Translations under genes and position numbers: made by a program
In this document: piece after piece, positions 16,103-24,481 of the stretch
Position numbering within the stretch: position 1 is the stretch's first letter
Layout: the number at the start of each line of letters is the position of its first letter
NCBI GenBank assembly: GCA_964480565.1
Contig: CAYZSU010000020.1
Span: forward strand, 1 to 34,244
DNA length: 34,244 nt
Source of the DNA: CAYZSU01 sp964480565
Lineage (GTDB): Bacteria > UBA10199 > 2-02-FULL-44-16 > JAAZCA01
Reading direction: 5' to 3'
Notes under the pieces: generated by a model
Database searches by the model: none
Seen by the model: only the letters and a program-made list of their open reading frames with translations
Told to the model about the DNA's origin: nothing

Positions 16103-17023
16103 ATGAGTATTTTAGTTGTAGGGTCTGTGGCATATGATGATTTAATAACACCGTCTGGTAATTATAAGGATGTATTGGGCGGCGCAGCCACACATTTTTC
16201 AGTGGCGGCAAGGTTGTTTGTACCTGTGAGTATGATCGGTGTTGTGGGTTCTGATTTTAAACAAACAGACATGGCATTGCTAAATTCGCTGGATATTAAC
16301 ACAAATGGTATTGAACAAATTCAATCGGGTCAGACCTTTCGTTGGTCAGGCAAGTATTATGATAATATTAATCAACGAGATACAATTGATACGCAACTAG
16401 GTGTTTTTGAATCATTTTCTCCAAAACTCAATAATGAACATAAAAATAAACCCTATGTATTTTTGGCAAATATTCATCCTGCATTACAGTTGGATGTATT
16501 AAATCAAATGAAAAGTACAAAAATTGTGGCATTGGACACCATGGATTTGTGGATTAATTCTACGCGAGATATACTAAACCAGGTTGTTGAAAAAGTGGAC
16601 CTATTATTTATAAATAATGAAGAAGCATATTTAATGACAAATGAATATAATCTGTCCAGTGCAGCAAAAAAAATTATGTCCTTGGGGCCTAAAGCTGTGG
16701 TGATAAAACTAGGCGAATATGGGGCTCATTTATTTATGGGTGACCAGATTTTTTCTTTGCCAGGTGTGGTGCTTGAAAATCCAAAAGATCCTACAGGTGC
16801 TGGAGATACCTTTGCAGGTGGTTTTATGGGGCATCTTGCCAAAAAAGATGATTTTTCATTTGAAACATTAAAAGAATGTGTTGTTTGCGGTACAGTGACT
16901 GCCTCCTATCAAGTAGAGGGAATCGGGCATCAGTGTTTGCTAAATTTGGATGCCAAACTACTGCAGAAACGCTATCATACTTTAATTCAAAATACGTCAT
17001 TCAATGATCAAGTGATATTTTAA
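16103..17023 (+). CDS. PfkB-family sugar/nucleoside kinase
   Basis: The 306-residue product is a ribokinase-fold (PfkB) kinase. It has the N-terminal GGAATHFSVAARLF, which is the first PfkB signature, and the C-terminal DPTGAGDTFAGGFMG, whose D235 is the predicted catalytic base with the anion hole GAGD. The substrate is not readable from sequence. Adenosine, ribose or another purine-related sugar would fit its place right after mtnP, and such pairs occur in deltaproteobacteria. It is not a close match to methylthioribose kinase, which has a different fold. AGAGG precedes the ATG. The gap to tex is 52 bases. Confidence 0.9.
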   Translation: MSILVVGSVAYDDLITPSGNYKDVLGGAATHFSVAARLFVPVSMIGVVGSDFKQTDMALLNSLDINTNGIEQIQSGQTFRWSGKYYDNINQRDTIDTQLGVFESFSPKLNNEHKNKPYVFLANIHPALQLDVLNQMKSTKIVALDTMDLWINSTRDILNQVVEKVDLLFINNEEAYLMTNEYNLSSAAKKIMSLGPKAVVIKLGEYGAHLFMGDQIFSLPGVVLENPKDPTGAGDTFAGGFMGHLAKKDDFSFETLKECVVCGTVTASYQVEGIGHQCLLNLDAKLLQKRYHTLIQNTSFNDQVIF

Positions 17024-17075
17024 TTATTATATGAATCGATCGACTCCATAATCAATAATCATTCGGGATTTTACT

Positions 17076-19223
17076 ATGACAGAATCATCTATGAGTTTTG
17101 TTACTCTTATTTCATTGGAACTTTCTCTAACAGAAAAACAGGTCAAATCAACACTCGCATTGCTAGACGATGGCTGTACGGTACCATTTATTTCGCGGTA
17201 TCGAAAAGAGGCCACGGGTTCTTTGGATGAAGTTCAAATTACGCGCATTCGCGATCGACATCAGCAATTATGTGAGTTGTCTGCGCGCAAACAATCGATT
17301 GTTAAATCCCTTTTAGAACGCGATTTGTTGTCAAAGGAGTTAAATGCGTGCATTGATGCTGCATGTACAATGACTGAGCTTGAAGATATTTATCTGCCCT
17401 TTAAACCCAAGCGTCGCACAAAAGGGATGATTGCAAAAGAAAAGGGGCTGGAGCCATTAGCTACCTATATTTATCTTCAAACAATGGATTCAGATCCAAA
17501 TACCTATGCAATGAAATATGTGCATGAAGATAAAGGTGTATTAAATATTGATGATGCCATATCAGGTGCCAAGGATATTATTGCGGAATGGGTGAATGAA
17601 AATAAAGATGCGCGCGAAAAACTGCGATCACTATTTTTAAACTCATCGACTGTGACATCAACCGTATGGAAGGGCAAGGAATCGGATGATAGCAAGTATA
17701 GCGATTATTTTGACTATACCGAGGCCCTCAGCCATGCGGCGGGACATCGATTATTTGCACTGTTTCGAGGCGAAAAAGAAGGCATCTTAAAAGTAAATAT
17801 TCGACCCAGTGATGATGATGCCATTGCATTATTGGAATCTATGTTTGTCAAATCAACGCATCGCGCATCGGCAATTGTGATGGATGCGGTGCATGACGCC
17901 TATCGCAGATTACTAATTTATTCCATGGAAACGGATATTCGAAAACAAGTAAAAGAGCGTATTGATCTAGAGGCGATATCTGTATTTGGTGAAAATTTGA
18001 GACAAGTCTTGATGGCAGCACCACTTGGGCAAAAATCAATGATGGCCATTGATCCAGGCTTTCGAACGGGTTGCAAGGTGGTGTGTTTAAGCCCACAAGG
18101 GCAATTATTGGAATTTGTAACCGTGCACATTACTATGTCTGATCGTCAAAAAGAACAGGGTGCACAGATGATTTCTGATTTATGCACTAAGTATAATATC
18201 GAGGCCATTGCTATTGGAAATGGTACGGCAAGTCGCGAAACAGAAGCGGTTGTTCGGGCATTGCCCATATGTAAAAAATGCACGATTGTCCTTGTCAATG
18301 AAAGCGGCGCGTCCATTTACTCTGCATCCAAATTAGCAAGGGACGAATTTCCAGATCAAGATGTGACTGTGCGCGGATCCATATCCATTGGCCGTCGTTT
18401 GATGGATCCATTGGCAGAACTTGTAAAAATCGACCCCAAGTACATTGGTTTTGGGCAATATCAACATGATGTGGACCAAACAAGGCTTAAAAATGCACTG
18501 GATGATACAGTGATGCATTGTGTGAATACTGTGGGTGTGGAAGTAAATACAGCAAGTTCACAGTTGCTATCCTATGTATCTGGTTTGGGACCTATTTTAG
18601 CTAAAAATATTGAAAAATATCGCAATGAACATGGTCCTTTTTTCACAAAAGCAGCATTAAAAAAAGTCACTCGCTTGGGTGAAAAGGCCTTTGAACAATC
18701 TGCAGGTTTTATACGCATTCACAATGCAGAAAATCCATTGGATCAAAGTGCAGTGCATCCAGAACGATATGATTTGGTTGAAAAAATGGCAGCTGATTTG
18801 TCATGCACTGTCTTGGATTTGATCAATCAGCCCGATTATTTAGATAAGATTAATCTATCCGAGTATGTCACGGATGATGTGGGCTTACCCACGCTCAGAG
18901 ATATCTTAGATGAATTGAAAAAACCGGGTCGTGATCCCAGGGATACATTTGTATCCGTTGAATTTTCTGATGAAGTGAATGAGATAAAAGATGTAAAAAA
19001 AGAAATGATATTGCCTGGTATTGTTACCAATATCACTAAGTTCGGTGCATTTGTGGATATTGGAGTGCATCAGGATGGGCTAATTCATATTAGCGAAATG
19101 GCCAATCGGTTTATTAAGGATCCGCTAGATGTTGTATCGGTTCAACAGCATGTTAAGGTGAAAGTACTTGATGTGGATATGAATCGTCGCCGAATTGCAT
19201 TGAGTTTAAAAGATGTGAAATAA
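17076..19223 (+). CDS. tex: Tex family RNA-binding transcription accessory protein
   Basis: Tex is a cytoplasmic nucleic-acid-binding protein that aids transcription and is related to eukaryotic Spt6. The 715-residue product has the family length. An N-terminal helical region contains VPFISRYRKEATGSLDE and LEDIYLPFKPKRRTKG. An RNase-H-like YqgF domain starts near residue 323 (MAIDPGFRTGCK, IAIGNGTASRETE). Helix-hairpin-helix repeats follow (NTASSQLLSYVSGLGP, FFTKAALKKVTRLG). A C-terminal S1 domain spans about 644-714 (GIVTNITKFGAFVDIGVHQ). It ends the rlmN-mtnP-kinase-tex run. The following 127 bases hold the promoter of the OmpA-like gene. Confidence 0.96.
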   Translation: MTESSMSFVTLISLELSLTEKQVKSTLALLDDGCTVPFISRYRKEATGSLDEVQITRIRDRHQQLCELSARKQSIVKSLLERDLLSKELNACIDAACTMTELEDIYLPFKPKRRTKGMIAKEKGLEPLATYIYLQTMDSDPNTYAMKYVHEDKGVLNIDDAISGAKDIIAEWVNENKDAREKLRSLFLNSSTVTSTVWKGKESDDSKYSDYFDYTEALSHAAGHRLFALFRGEKEGILKVNIRPSDDDAIALLESMFVKSTHRASAIVMDAVHDAYRRLLIYSMETDIRKQVKERIDLEAISVFGENLRQVLMAAPLGQKSMMAIDPGFRTGCKVVCLSPQGQLLEFVTVHITMSDRQKEQGAQMISDLCTKYNIEAIAIGNGTASRETEAVVRALPICKKCTIVLVNESGASIYSASKLARDEFPDQDVTVRGSISIGRRLMDPLAELVKIDPKYIGFGQYQHDVDQTRLKNALDDTVMHCVNTVGVEVNTASSQLLSYVSGLGPILAKNIEKYRNEHGPFFTKAALKKVTRLGEKAFEQSAGFIRIHNAENPLDQSAVHPERYDLVEKMAADLSCTVLDLINQPDYLDKINLSEYVTDDVGLPTLRDILDELKKPGRDPRDTFVSVEFSDEVNEIKDVKKEMILPGIVTNITKFGAFVDIGVHQDGLIHISEMANRFIKDPLDVVSVQQHVKVKVLDVDMNRRRIALSLKDVK

Positions 19224-19259
19224 ATAATGCGATTGCCCTATGTTTACCTATAATCCCAA

Positions 19260-19287
19260 TTGACTTTAGTTCAAATCTCAATAAAAT
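19260..19287 (+). promoter_or_regulatory. Putative promoter of the OmpA-family gene
   Basis: TTGACT (19260-19265) and TAAAAT (19282-19287) lie 16 bases apart, matching the consensus at 5/6 positions each. A leader of about 55 AT-rich bases and a GGAGG ribosome binding site then precede the ATG at 19351. A terminator after the gene supports a single-gene transcript. Confidence 0.45.
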
Positions 19288-19350
19288 CAGTCTAATTTTA
19301 ACGAAAAATCACAATTACCAATTATATTTATAATAAATGATGGAGGCTGC

Positions 19351-20670
19351 ATGTTGTTTAAGTTTAAGTTTTATATGAGCATTATTATGATTGCGTTAAC
19401 TTGCCAATGGATGAGTGTCGCAATGGCCAATCGCAGTCCAAGTGTAGTCAATTTTACGCCAGCGACGGATGGTGGAAAATACAATACAGTGTATCAGTCA
19501 CAAAATTTGAGCCAATGGGGCTTTAATGTTGGATTAACCTTTGATTATGCGCATGAACCCTTTGATCGCCCTGATGCAGCAGGCAATCGTTTGATGGGCG
19601 TTGTCGATGATTTACTCATGGCCAATGTGCATGGTGCCATAGGTATTATGGATTGGTGGTCGATTGGGTTTAATGCGCCTGTGACATTATGGCAGACATA
19701 CTATGATATTAATACAGATCCTGCCTTGGTGGCGAAACAGACCTTTAGAGGGAAATTCGGTGATATTCGTGCGGAGATGAAATTTCGCATTTTAAATATT
19801 GATCGATATAATATTGGTTTGGCAATTATACCATATGTGTATTTTCCAACAGGGTATTGGCAAAGTTATTTGGGAACCGATACGTTTTCACCAGGTGGCA
19901 AGTTGGTTGTGGATGGTAATATTAAGGACCGTGTGTTCTTAAGTGCTAATATAGGGTATCGCAATTATCGACGCGTGCGCTATTTAACCAATTTCACCTC
20001 AGGAACATTAAATGATGCATTGACCATTGCAGGTGGTATTAATGTCAAAATCAATGATATTGTGGCCATGACGGGTGAGGCATGGAGTGAACATGTATTG
20101 AGCAATAAGTTTAAGTCTAAAATTCCTAATCCATCGGAATTTTTAGTGGGTACAAAGATTACACCGCAAGGCAAGGCAAAGGGTTTAAGCCTGTCAGCTG
20201 CTGGGGGACGGGCTATTATTAAGGGAACAGGCGCATCCAACTGGCGCGTATTGCTGGGCATTAACTATCGTCACGATTATGTGCCACCACCACCACCAGC
20301 GGTGGAAATCGAAGCTCAAGTATATGAAAAAATTATTATTACACAAAAAATTCACTTTGAATTTGATAAAGCGGTAATTCGTTCTATTTCATATCCGATT
20401 TTAGATGATGTGGTGGTTCTTTTAAATCGCAATCCTCAGATTAAAGTCGTTCGAGTTGAAGGCCATACCGATGCAGTGGGTGGTGATTCATACAATCAGA
20501 AGCTATCTCAGGCACGTGCAGAGTCTGTGCGAAGTTACTTGATGCGAAAAGGTATTGCACCGTATCGCTTGCAGGCCTTTGGTTATGGAGAGTCACGTCC
20601 AATCGCGGATAATAATTCCACGCGTGGTCGCGCAAGAAATCGCCGTACTGAGTTTTCAGTGATACAGTAG
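19351..20670 (+). CDS. OmpA-family outer membrane protein with beta-barrel and peptidoglycan-binding domain
   Basis: The 439-residue product has a signal peptide (residues 1 to about 25, ending VAMAN). A region of about 290 residues rich in alternating aromatic strands follows (GFNVGLTFDYAHEP, WWSIGFNAPVTLW, YNIGLAIIPYVYFPTGYW), consistent with an outer-membrane beta-barrel. A proline linker (VPPPPPAVE) leads to an OmpA C-terminal domain from about 329. That domain has FEFDKAVIR, VEGHTDAVGG, NQKLSQARAESVRSYL and RARNRRTEF, including the D and R residues that bind diaminopimelate in peptidoglycan. It likely tethers the outer membrane to the wall and may form a pore. GGAGG lies close to the ATG; a second ATG at 19375 is possible but would shorten the signal peptide. 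It is flanked by its own promoter and terminator. Confidence 0.9.
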   Translation: MLFKFKFYMSIIMIALTCQWMSVAMANRSPSVVNFTPATDGGKYNTVYQSQNLSQWGFNVGLTFDYAHEPFDRPDAAGNRLMGVVDDLLMANVHGAIGIMDWWSIGFNAPVTLWQTYYDINTDPALVAKQTFRGKFGDIRAEMKFRILNIDRYNIGLAIIPYVYFPTGYWQSYLGTDTFSPGGKLVVDGNIKDRVFLSANIGYRNYRRVRYLTNFTSGTLNDALTIAGGINVKINDIVAMTGEAWSEHVLSNKFKSKIPNPSEFLVGTKITPQGKAKGLSLSAAGGRAIIKGTGASNWRVLLGINYRHDYVPPPPPAVEIEAQVYEKIIITQKIHFEFDKAVIRSISYPILDDVVVLLNRNPQIKVVRVEGHTDAVGGDSYNQKLSQARAESVRSYLMRKGIAPYRLQAFGYGESRPIADNNSTRGRARNRRTEFSVIQ

Positions 20671-20702
20671 CTATGCAAAATTGCATTACTTAGATTCGCA
20701 GA

Positions 20703-20727
20703 GGGGGAATGATCATTCCCCCTTTTT
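20703..20727 (+). terminator. Rho-independent terminator after the OmpA-family gene
   Basis: A perfect 20-base palindrome (gggggaat / gatc / attccccc, 20703-20722) is followed by TTTTT. It forms an 8-bp stem with a 4-base loop and lies 32 bases past the stop codon. It also rules out the upstream in-frame start for recG. Confidence 0.85.
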
Positions 20728-20755
20728 ATTACAGTATTTTTGTAGGGGTGTTCAG

Positions 20756-22894
20756 ATGAAAAATAGCTACCAGCCACTATCCACGCATGTCCAATATGTT
20801 AAAGGTGTTGGACCTGCACTTGCGGATAAATTATCCAAAATGGGTATTTATACGGTAGCGGATTTATTGTCCATTGTTCCAAATCGCTATATTGATCGCC
20901 GTTCAATTAATACAATTTCTGAACTAATTCCTGGCAAAGGGCAAAGCCTCTGTGGGCAAGTCATTCAATCGCGTATTTCGTTTATGGGTAAGCGGCGAAA
21001 ACGTATTTATGAAGTGATTGTCGAAGATGATACAGGCCGAATTGCTCTGATTTTTTTCTATTTTAATGCAAAATTCTATGCGAAAAAATATGCAATTGGC
21101 ACGCGATTACTAGCTTATGGGGATGTAGCGCCATATATCAATCGATTGCAGATTATTCATCCTGAGGTGGATATATTGGATGACACACAAGAAGCCAGTT
21201 CATTATCGCAAATTACCCCTGTATATCCATTAACAGAGGGAGTACATCAAAAAACCATGCGTAAAATAGTTCAAAATGCATGGGATAATTTTAACCACAA
21301 TATTGTACCAATTTTTCCAGATAGTATGATGGAAACATACAGATTGTCCGATCCATGGCATTGTTTGCAGGAAATTCATTTTCCATCATCTGATTTGGAT
21401 GTTGATGCTCTGGAAGAGGCGCGATCACTTGCGTATCGAACCTTAATATTTGATGAATTCTTTTTTATTGAATTGGGATTACAGCTTAAAAAGAACAATC
21501 AAATTGCAAAAAAAGGAATTCCTTTTTCATCCGCAGGGAGCTTGGTAACGGACTTTCTTAAAACATTGCCTTTTGAGCTAACTGACTCGCAAAAAAAAGT
21601 TATTTCTGAAATAAATGATGATATGAGTCAGCCGCATCCAATGAATCGTTTATTGCAAGGCGATGTTGGGAGTGGAAAAACAATTGTAGCCATCATTACA
21701 GCACTTCGTGCTATCGAAGCTGGATATCAGGTGGCAATTATGGCACCAACTGAGATTTTAGCGGGTCAGCATTACTTATCAATTTGTGAGTTATTATCAG
21801 GTGTTCAATGTTCATGTGGATTGCTTACGAGTGGTTTAAAGCCAAAAGAGCGAGACACTATTTTAAGCGATTTACGGGATAATCGTTTGCAATTAATCGT
21901 TGGAACACATGCGCTTATTCAAAAGGACATTGATTTTCATTCATTGGGAATGATCATCATTGATGAACAACATCGATTTGGTGTGGAACAACGAGCAATT
22001 TTGCGTGAAAAAGCAGTGTCTACTATGAATAGTGCACAACCTATTTGGCCTGATGTATTGATCATGTCTGCCACACCGATTCCGCGTACATTAGCCTTAA
22101 CAGTGTATGGGGATTTACATGTATCCATCATTGATCAAATGCCAAAAGGGCGCAAAGCAATTATTACACGATTATATCATGAAGGACAGCGAGAAAAACT
22201 ATACCATGGTCTTCAACATGAATTAAATGCAGGCCGCCAAGCATATATTGTCTATCCATTGATTGAAGAAAGTGACACGATGGATTTGAAAAATGCCACG
22301 GATATGTGTGAGGCACTTAAAAAAGAATTTGAGCCAACATTTAATGTGGCATTGCTTCATGGACGAATGAAATCACATGAAAAAGATGACATTATGGGTG
22401 CATATAAGGGGAATCAAATTCATATATTGGTGGCCACCAGCGTGGTAGAGGTTGGTGTGGATGTGCCAAATGCCACTGTAATGGTGATTGAGCATGCCGA
22501 ACGATTTGGATTGTCGCAGCTTCATCAACTGCGTGGCCGCGTGGGTCGCGGTGTGCATCAATCCTATTGTGTGCTGATGGCAGATTACAAACGCTCTGAA
22601 GTTGCAAAGGAACGTTTGGAAGTCATGGTGGAATCAAACGATGGGTTTAAAATTGCCGAGGAAGACTTACGGATTCGTGGACCAGGGGATTTCTTGGGTA
22701 CGCGTCAATCGGGATTGCCGCCATTTCGATTAGCCAACTTAGTGAGGGATGCTGCAATTTTAGAGGAGTCAAAAATAGCGGCACAGGAGTTATTGGTCCG
22801 GGATAGATTGTTAAATGAAGAACCGCATAAGCGAATTAAGGAAGTGCTTATTAGTCGTTGGGAAGGGCGTTTGAATTATGCGGAAATTAGCTGA
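20756..22894 (+). CDS. recG: ATP-dependent DNA helicase RecG
   Basis: RecG remodels stalled forks and branch-migrates Holliday junctions. The 712-residue product has the RecG layout. An N-terminal wedge/OB region follows VKGVGPALADKL (15-26). The superfamily-2 helicase core has Walker A GDVGSGKT (302-309), Walker B DEQH (403-406) in IIDEQHRFGVEQR, motif III SATPIPRTLAL, and motif VI QLRGRVGRG. The C-terminal TRG-type region has GPGDFLGTRQSG. The ATG at 20756 is preferred because the possible earlier start at 20681 would run through the terminator hairpin. lipA begins 17 bases before its stop, so recG and lipA overlap and are co-transcribed. Confidence 0.97.
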   Translation: MKNSYQPLSTHVQYVKGVGPALADKLSKMGIYTVADLLSIVPNRYIDRRSINTISELIPGKGQSLCGQVIQSRISFMGKRRKRIYEVIVEDDTGRIALIFFYFNAKFYAKKYAIGTRLLAYGDVAPYINRLQIIHPEVDILDDTQEASSLSQITPVYPLTEGVHQKTMRKIVQNAWDNFNHNIVPIFPDSMMETYRLSDPWHCLQEIHFPSSDLDVDALEEARSLAYRTLIFDEFFFIELGLQLKKNNQIAKKGIPFSSAGSLVTDFLKTLPFELTDSQKKVISEINDDMSQPHPMNRLLQGDVGSGKTIVAIITALRAIEAGYQVAIMAPTEILAGQHYLSICELLSGVQCSCGLLTSGLKPKERDTILSDLRDNRLQLIVGTHALIQKDIDFHSLGMIIIDEQHRFGVEQRAILREKAVSTMNSAQPIWPDVLIMSATPIPRTLALTVYGDLHVSIIDQMPKGRKAIITRLYHEGQREKLYHGLQHELNAGRQAYIVYPLIEESDTMDLKNATDMCEALKKEFEPTFNVALLHGRMKSHEKDDIMGAYKGNQIHILVATSVVEVGVDVPNATVMVIEHAERFGLSQLHQLRGRVGRGVHQSYCVLMADYKRSEVAKERLEVMVESNDGFKIAEEDLRIRGPGDFLGTRQSGLPPFRLANLVRDAAILEESKIAAQELLVRDRLLNEEPHKRIKEVLISRWEGRLNYAEIS

Positions 22895-23795
22895 TCAGAA
22901 ACAAGAAGGGGTGCGTAAGAGTGATATTCCTAATCGATTGCCCGCTTGGCTGCGAAATCCAACTCAAAATACAAATGCGGTGCATCACATAAAAAAACAA
23001 CTGCGCCAGATGCGTTTGCATACTGTATGCGAGGAAGCCAAATGCCCAAATTTGGGCGAGTGTTTTGCCAATCATGTGGCTACTTTTTTGATTATGGGGC
23101 CTGCTTGTACGCGAAATTGTCGCTTTTGCGCGATTGACTCATCAGTGCCTGGCACCCTCAATTTTCAGGAGCCCATACAAATTGCGAGACAAATTGCAAT
23201 GATGTCACTGGCATATGTCGTTATTACATCCGTGACACGCGATGATTTGCCAGATGGCGGAGCCGATCATTTTTGTCAAACAATTAGTGCCATACGTGAT
23301 AAAAATGGAAATATTCCGATTGAGGTACTTATTCCTGATTTTAATGGAGATATATCATGTATTTCAAAAATTTGTGATGCACAGCCATATGTGATTAATC
23401 ATAATATTGAGACAATTGACCGACTAACACCACATATTCGATCCAAGGCCACATATGATCGATCACTAAGCGTGCTAGCAGCCATTAAGAAATTGAATAT
23501 CGCTCAATTGACTAAATCTGGATTAATGGTTGGTTTGGGGGAAACGGATGATGAGGTTTTTAAAGTAATGGACGATCTTAAATCAGTGGATTGCGATATT
23601 ATGACAATTGGACAATACTTGCCGCCATCACGGCAGCATGTGAATGTGAAGCGATATGTCCATCCGGATATATTTGAGCAATATGAGGACTATGGAAAAA
23701 AATTGGGCTTTCATTTGGTTATTGCCAAACCATTATGTCGAAGTTCCTATATGGCGGAGCATGCATTAACGCTTAAAGGACCTTACTTTAAATAG
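22878..23795 (+). CDS. lipA: Lipoyl synthase LipA
   Basis: LipA is a radical-SAM enzyme that inserts two sulfurs into the octanoyl chain placed by LipB. The 305-residue product has both [4Fe-4S] motifs: the auxiliary cluster C51-EEAK-C56-PNLGE-C62 and the radical-SAM cluster C77-TRN-C81-RF-C84. The C-terminal RSSY motif (CRSSYMAEHAL), whose serine ligates the auxiliary cluster, is also present. VTSVTRDDLPDGGADHF is the usual family block. It overlaps the 3' end of recG and is followed 12 bases later by an SRPBCC protein. The motif gtgcctggcac seen in repeats elsewhere in the window occurs in frame at 23145-23155. Confidence 0.97.
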   Translation: MRKLADQKQEGVRKSDIPNRLPAWLRNPTQNTNAVHHIKKQLRQMRLHTVCEEAKCPNLGECFANHVATFLIMGPACTRNCRFCAIDSSVPGTLNFQEPIQIARQIAMMSLAYVVITSVTRDDLPDGGADHFCQTISAIRDKNGNIPIEVLIPDFNGDISCISKICDAQPYVINHNIETIDRLTPHIRSKATYDRSLSVLAAIKKLNIAQLTKSGLMVGLGETDDEVFKVMDDLKSVDCDIMTIGQYLPPSRQHVNVKRYVHPDIFEQYEDYGKKLGFHLVIAKPLCRSSYMAEHALTLKGPYFK

Positions 23796-23807
23796 ATAGA
23801 GGAGATT

Positions 23808-24263
23808 ATGTTAACTATATGTAAATCAATACCCATTGAATCAAATATGTCGAAAATAAAATCGGTTTTGTGCGATTTTAATAAGTATTCCACAATTCAG
23901 GAATATGTAACACATTGCCAAATAATATCTACCAGCGAACATAAGCAAATAGTGTCCTTTGAAGTCGATATGTTTCAAACAGTGAGTTATACATTGGAAT
24001 TTGATTTATCATTTCCAGATCAGATTCCATGGATATTGCTAGATGGTGGTGAGCTCATTAAATCCAATCATGGGCATTGGCAAATATCTGAACTGGAACC
24101 TGATTTAATGGATGTGGAATACAATATGACAATTGATTTTAATTCTTGGATTCCAGACAGCATGATTCAAACTGTATTGGATGAAAAAGTACCGGATATG
24201 TTGCAAACGTTTAAAGTGGCTATTGAGAAAGAACTGAATACTGTGTCGCCTGTGAGGAACTAA
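23808..24263 (+). CDS. SRPBCC-fold protein, possible coenzyme Q-binding/RatA-like
   Basis: The 151-residue product fits the START/polyketide-cyclase (SRPBCC) fold. It has an N-terminal strand then a helix with FNKYSTIQEYVTHCQII, antiparallel strands (KQIVSFEVDMFQTVSYTLEF), and a long C-terminal helix (VPDMLQTFKVAIEKELN). This is the pattern of small lipid- or quinone-binding proteins annotated as RatA/Coq10-like. The ligand is unknown. An AGAGGAG ribosome binding site precedes the ATG, and it lies 12 bases after lipA, so it is likely in the recG-lipA unit. The last residues (about VSPVRN) and the stop codon fall inside a palindromic repeat (24245-24320), so the original C-terminus may have been altered. 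Confidence 0.75.
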   Translation: MLTICKSIPIESNMSKIKSVLCDFNKYSTIQEYVTHCQIISTSEHKQIVSFEVDMFQTVSYTLEFDLSFPDQIPWILLDGGELIKSNHGHWQISELEPDLMDVEYNMTIDFNSWIPDSMIQTVLDEKVPDMLQTFKVAIEKELNTVSPVRN

Positions 24264-24320
24264 GTGACTAAGCAATCCAGTCTGGATCGCTACGTGTGCC
24301 CGTCGGGCCTCTTGCGATAA
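24245..24320. repeat. Imperfect palindromic intergenic repeat overlapping the SRPBCC gene end
   Basis: gaggaactaagtgactaagc (24254-24273) continues into aatccag, a centre (gcaatcca gtc tggatcgc, 24272-24290), and a right arm ending cctcttgcgata. From memory this strongly resembles a palindromic repeat widespread in bacterial genomes, with arm GAGGAACGAAGTGACGAAGC and then AATCC. The copy here is degenerate. It lies between convergent genes and may serve as a bidirectional hairpin, but no T-run follows. The family assignment should be checked by search. Confidence 0.6.
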
Positions 24321-24481
24321 AGAAGTCTATTCATTTCTATACCACTTCACTTCAGACACGGAAATCTATCCGTACGGGCACGGTGTACCCTCATGTCATC
24401 ACGAATAATGATGATGTTATCCCTGCAATAAAAGATTTCATCCTGACAACCTGCGAAGATGGGCGTTCCCAAGGTCATGCC

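Noticed and set aside
20681..20755. N-terminal extension of RecG to an earlier ATG
   Set aside because: It would be translated through a perfect terminator hairpin (20703-20722), and the family N-terminus begins at the later ATG.
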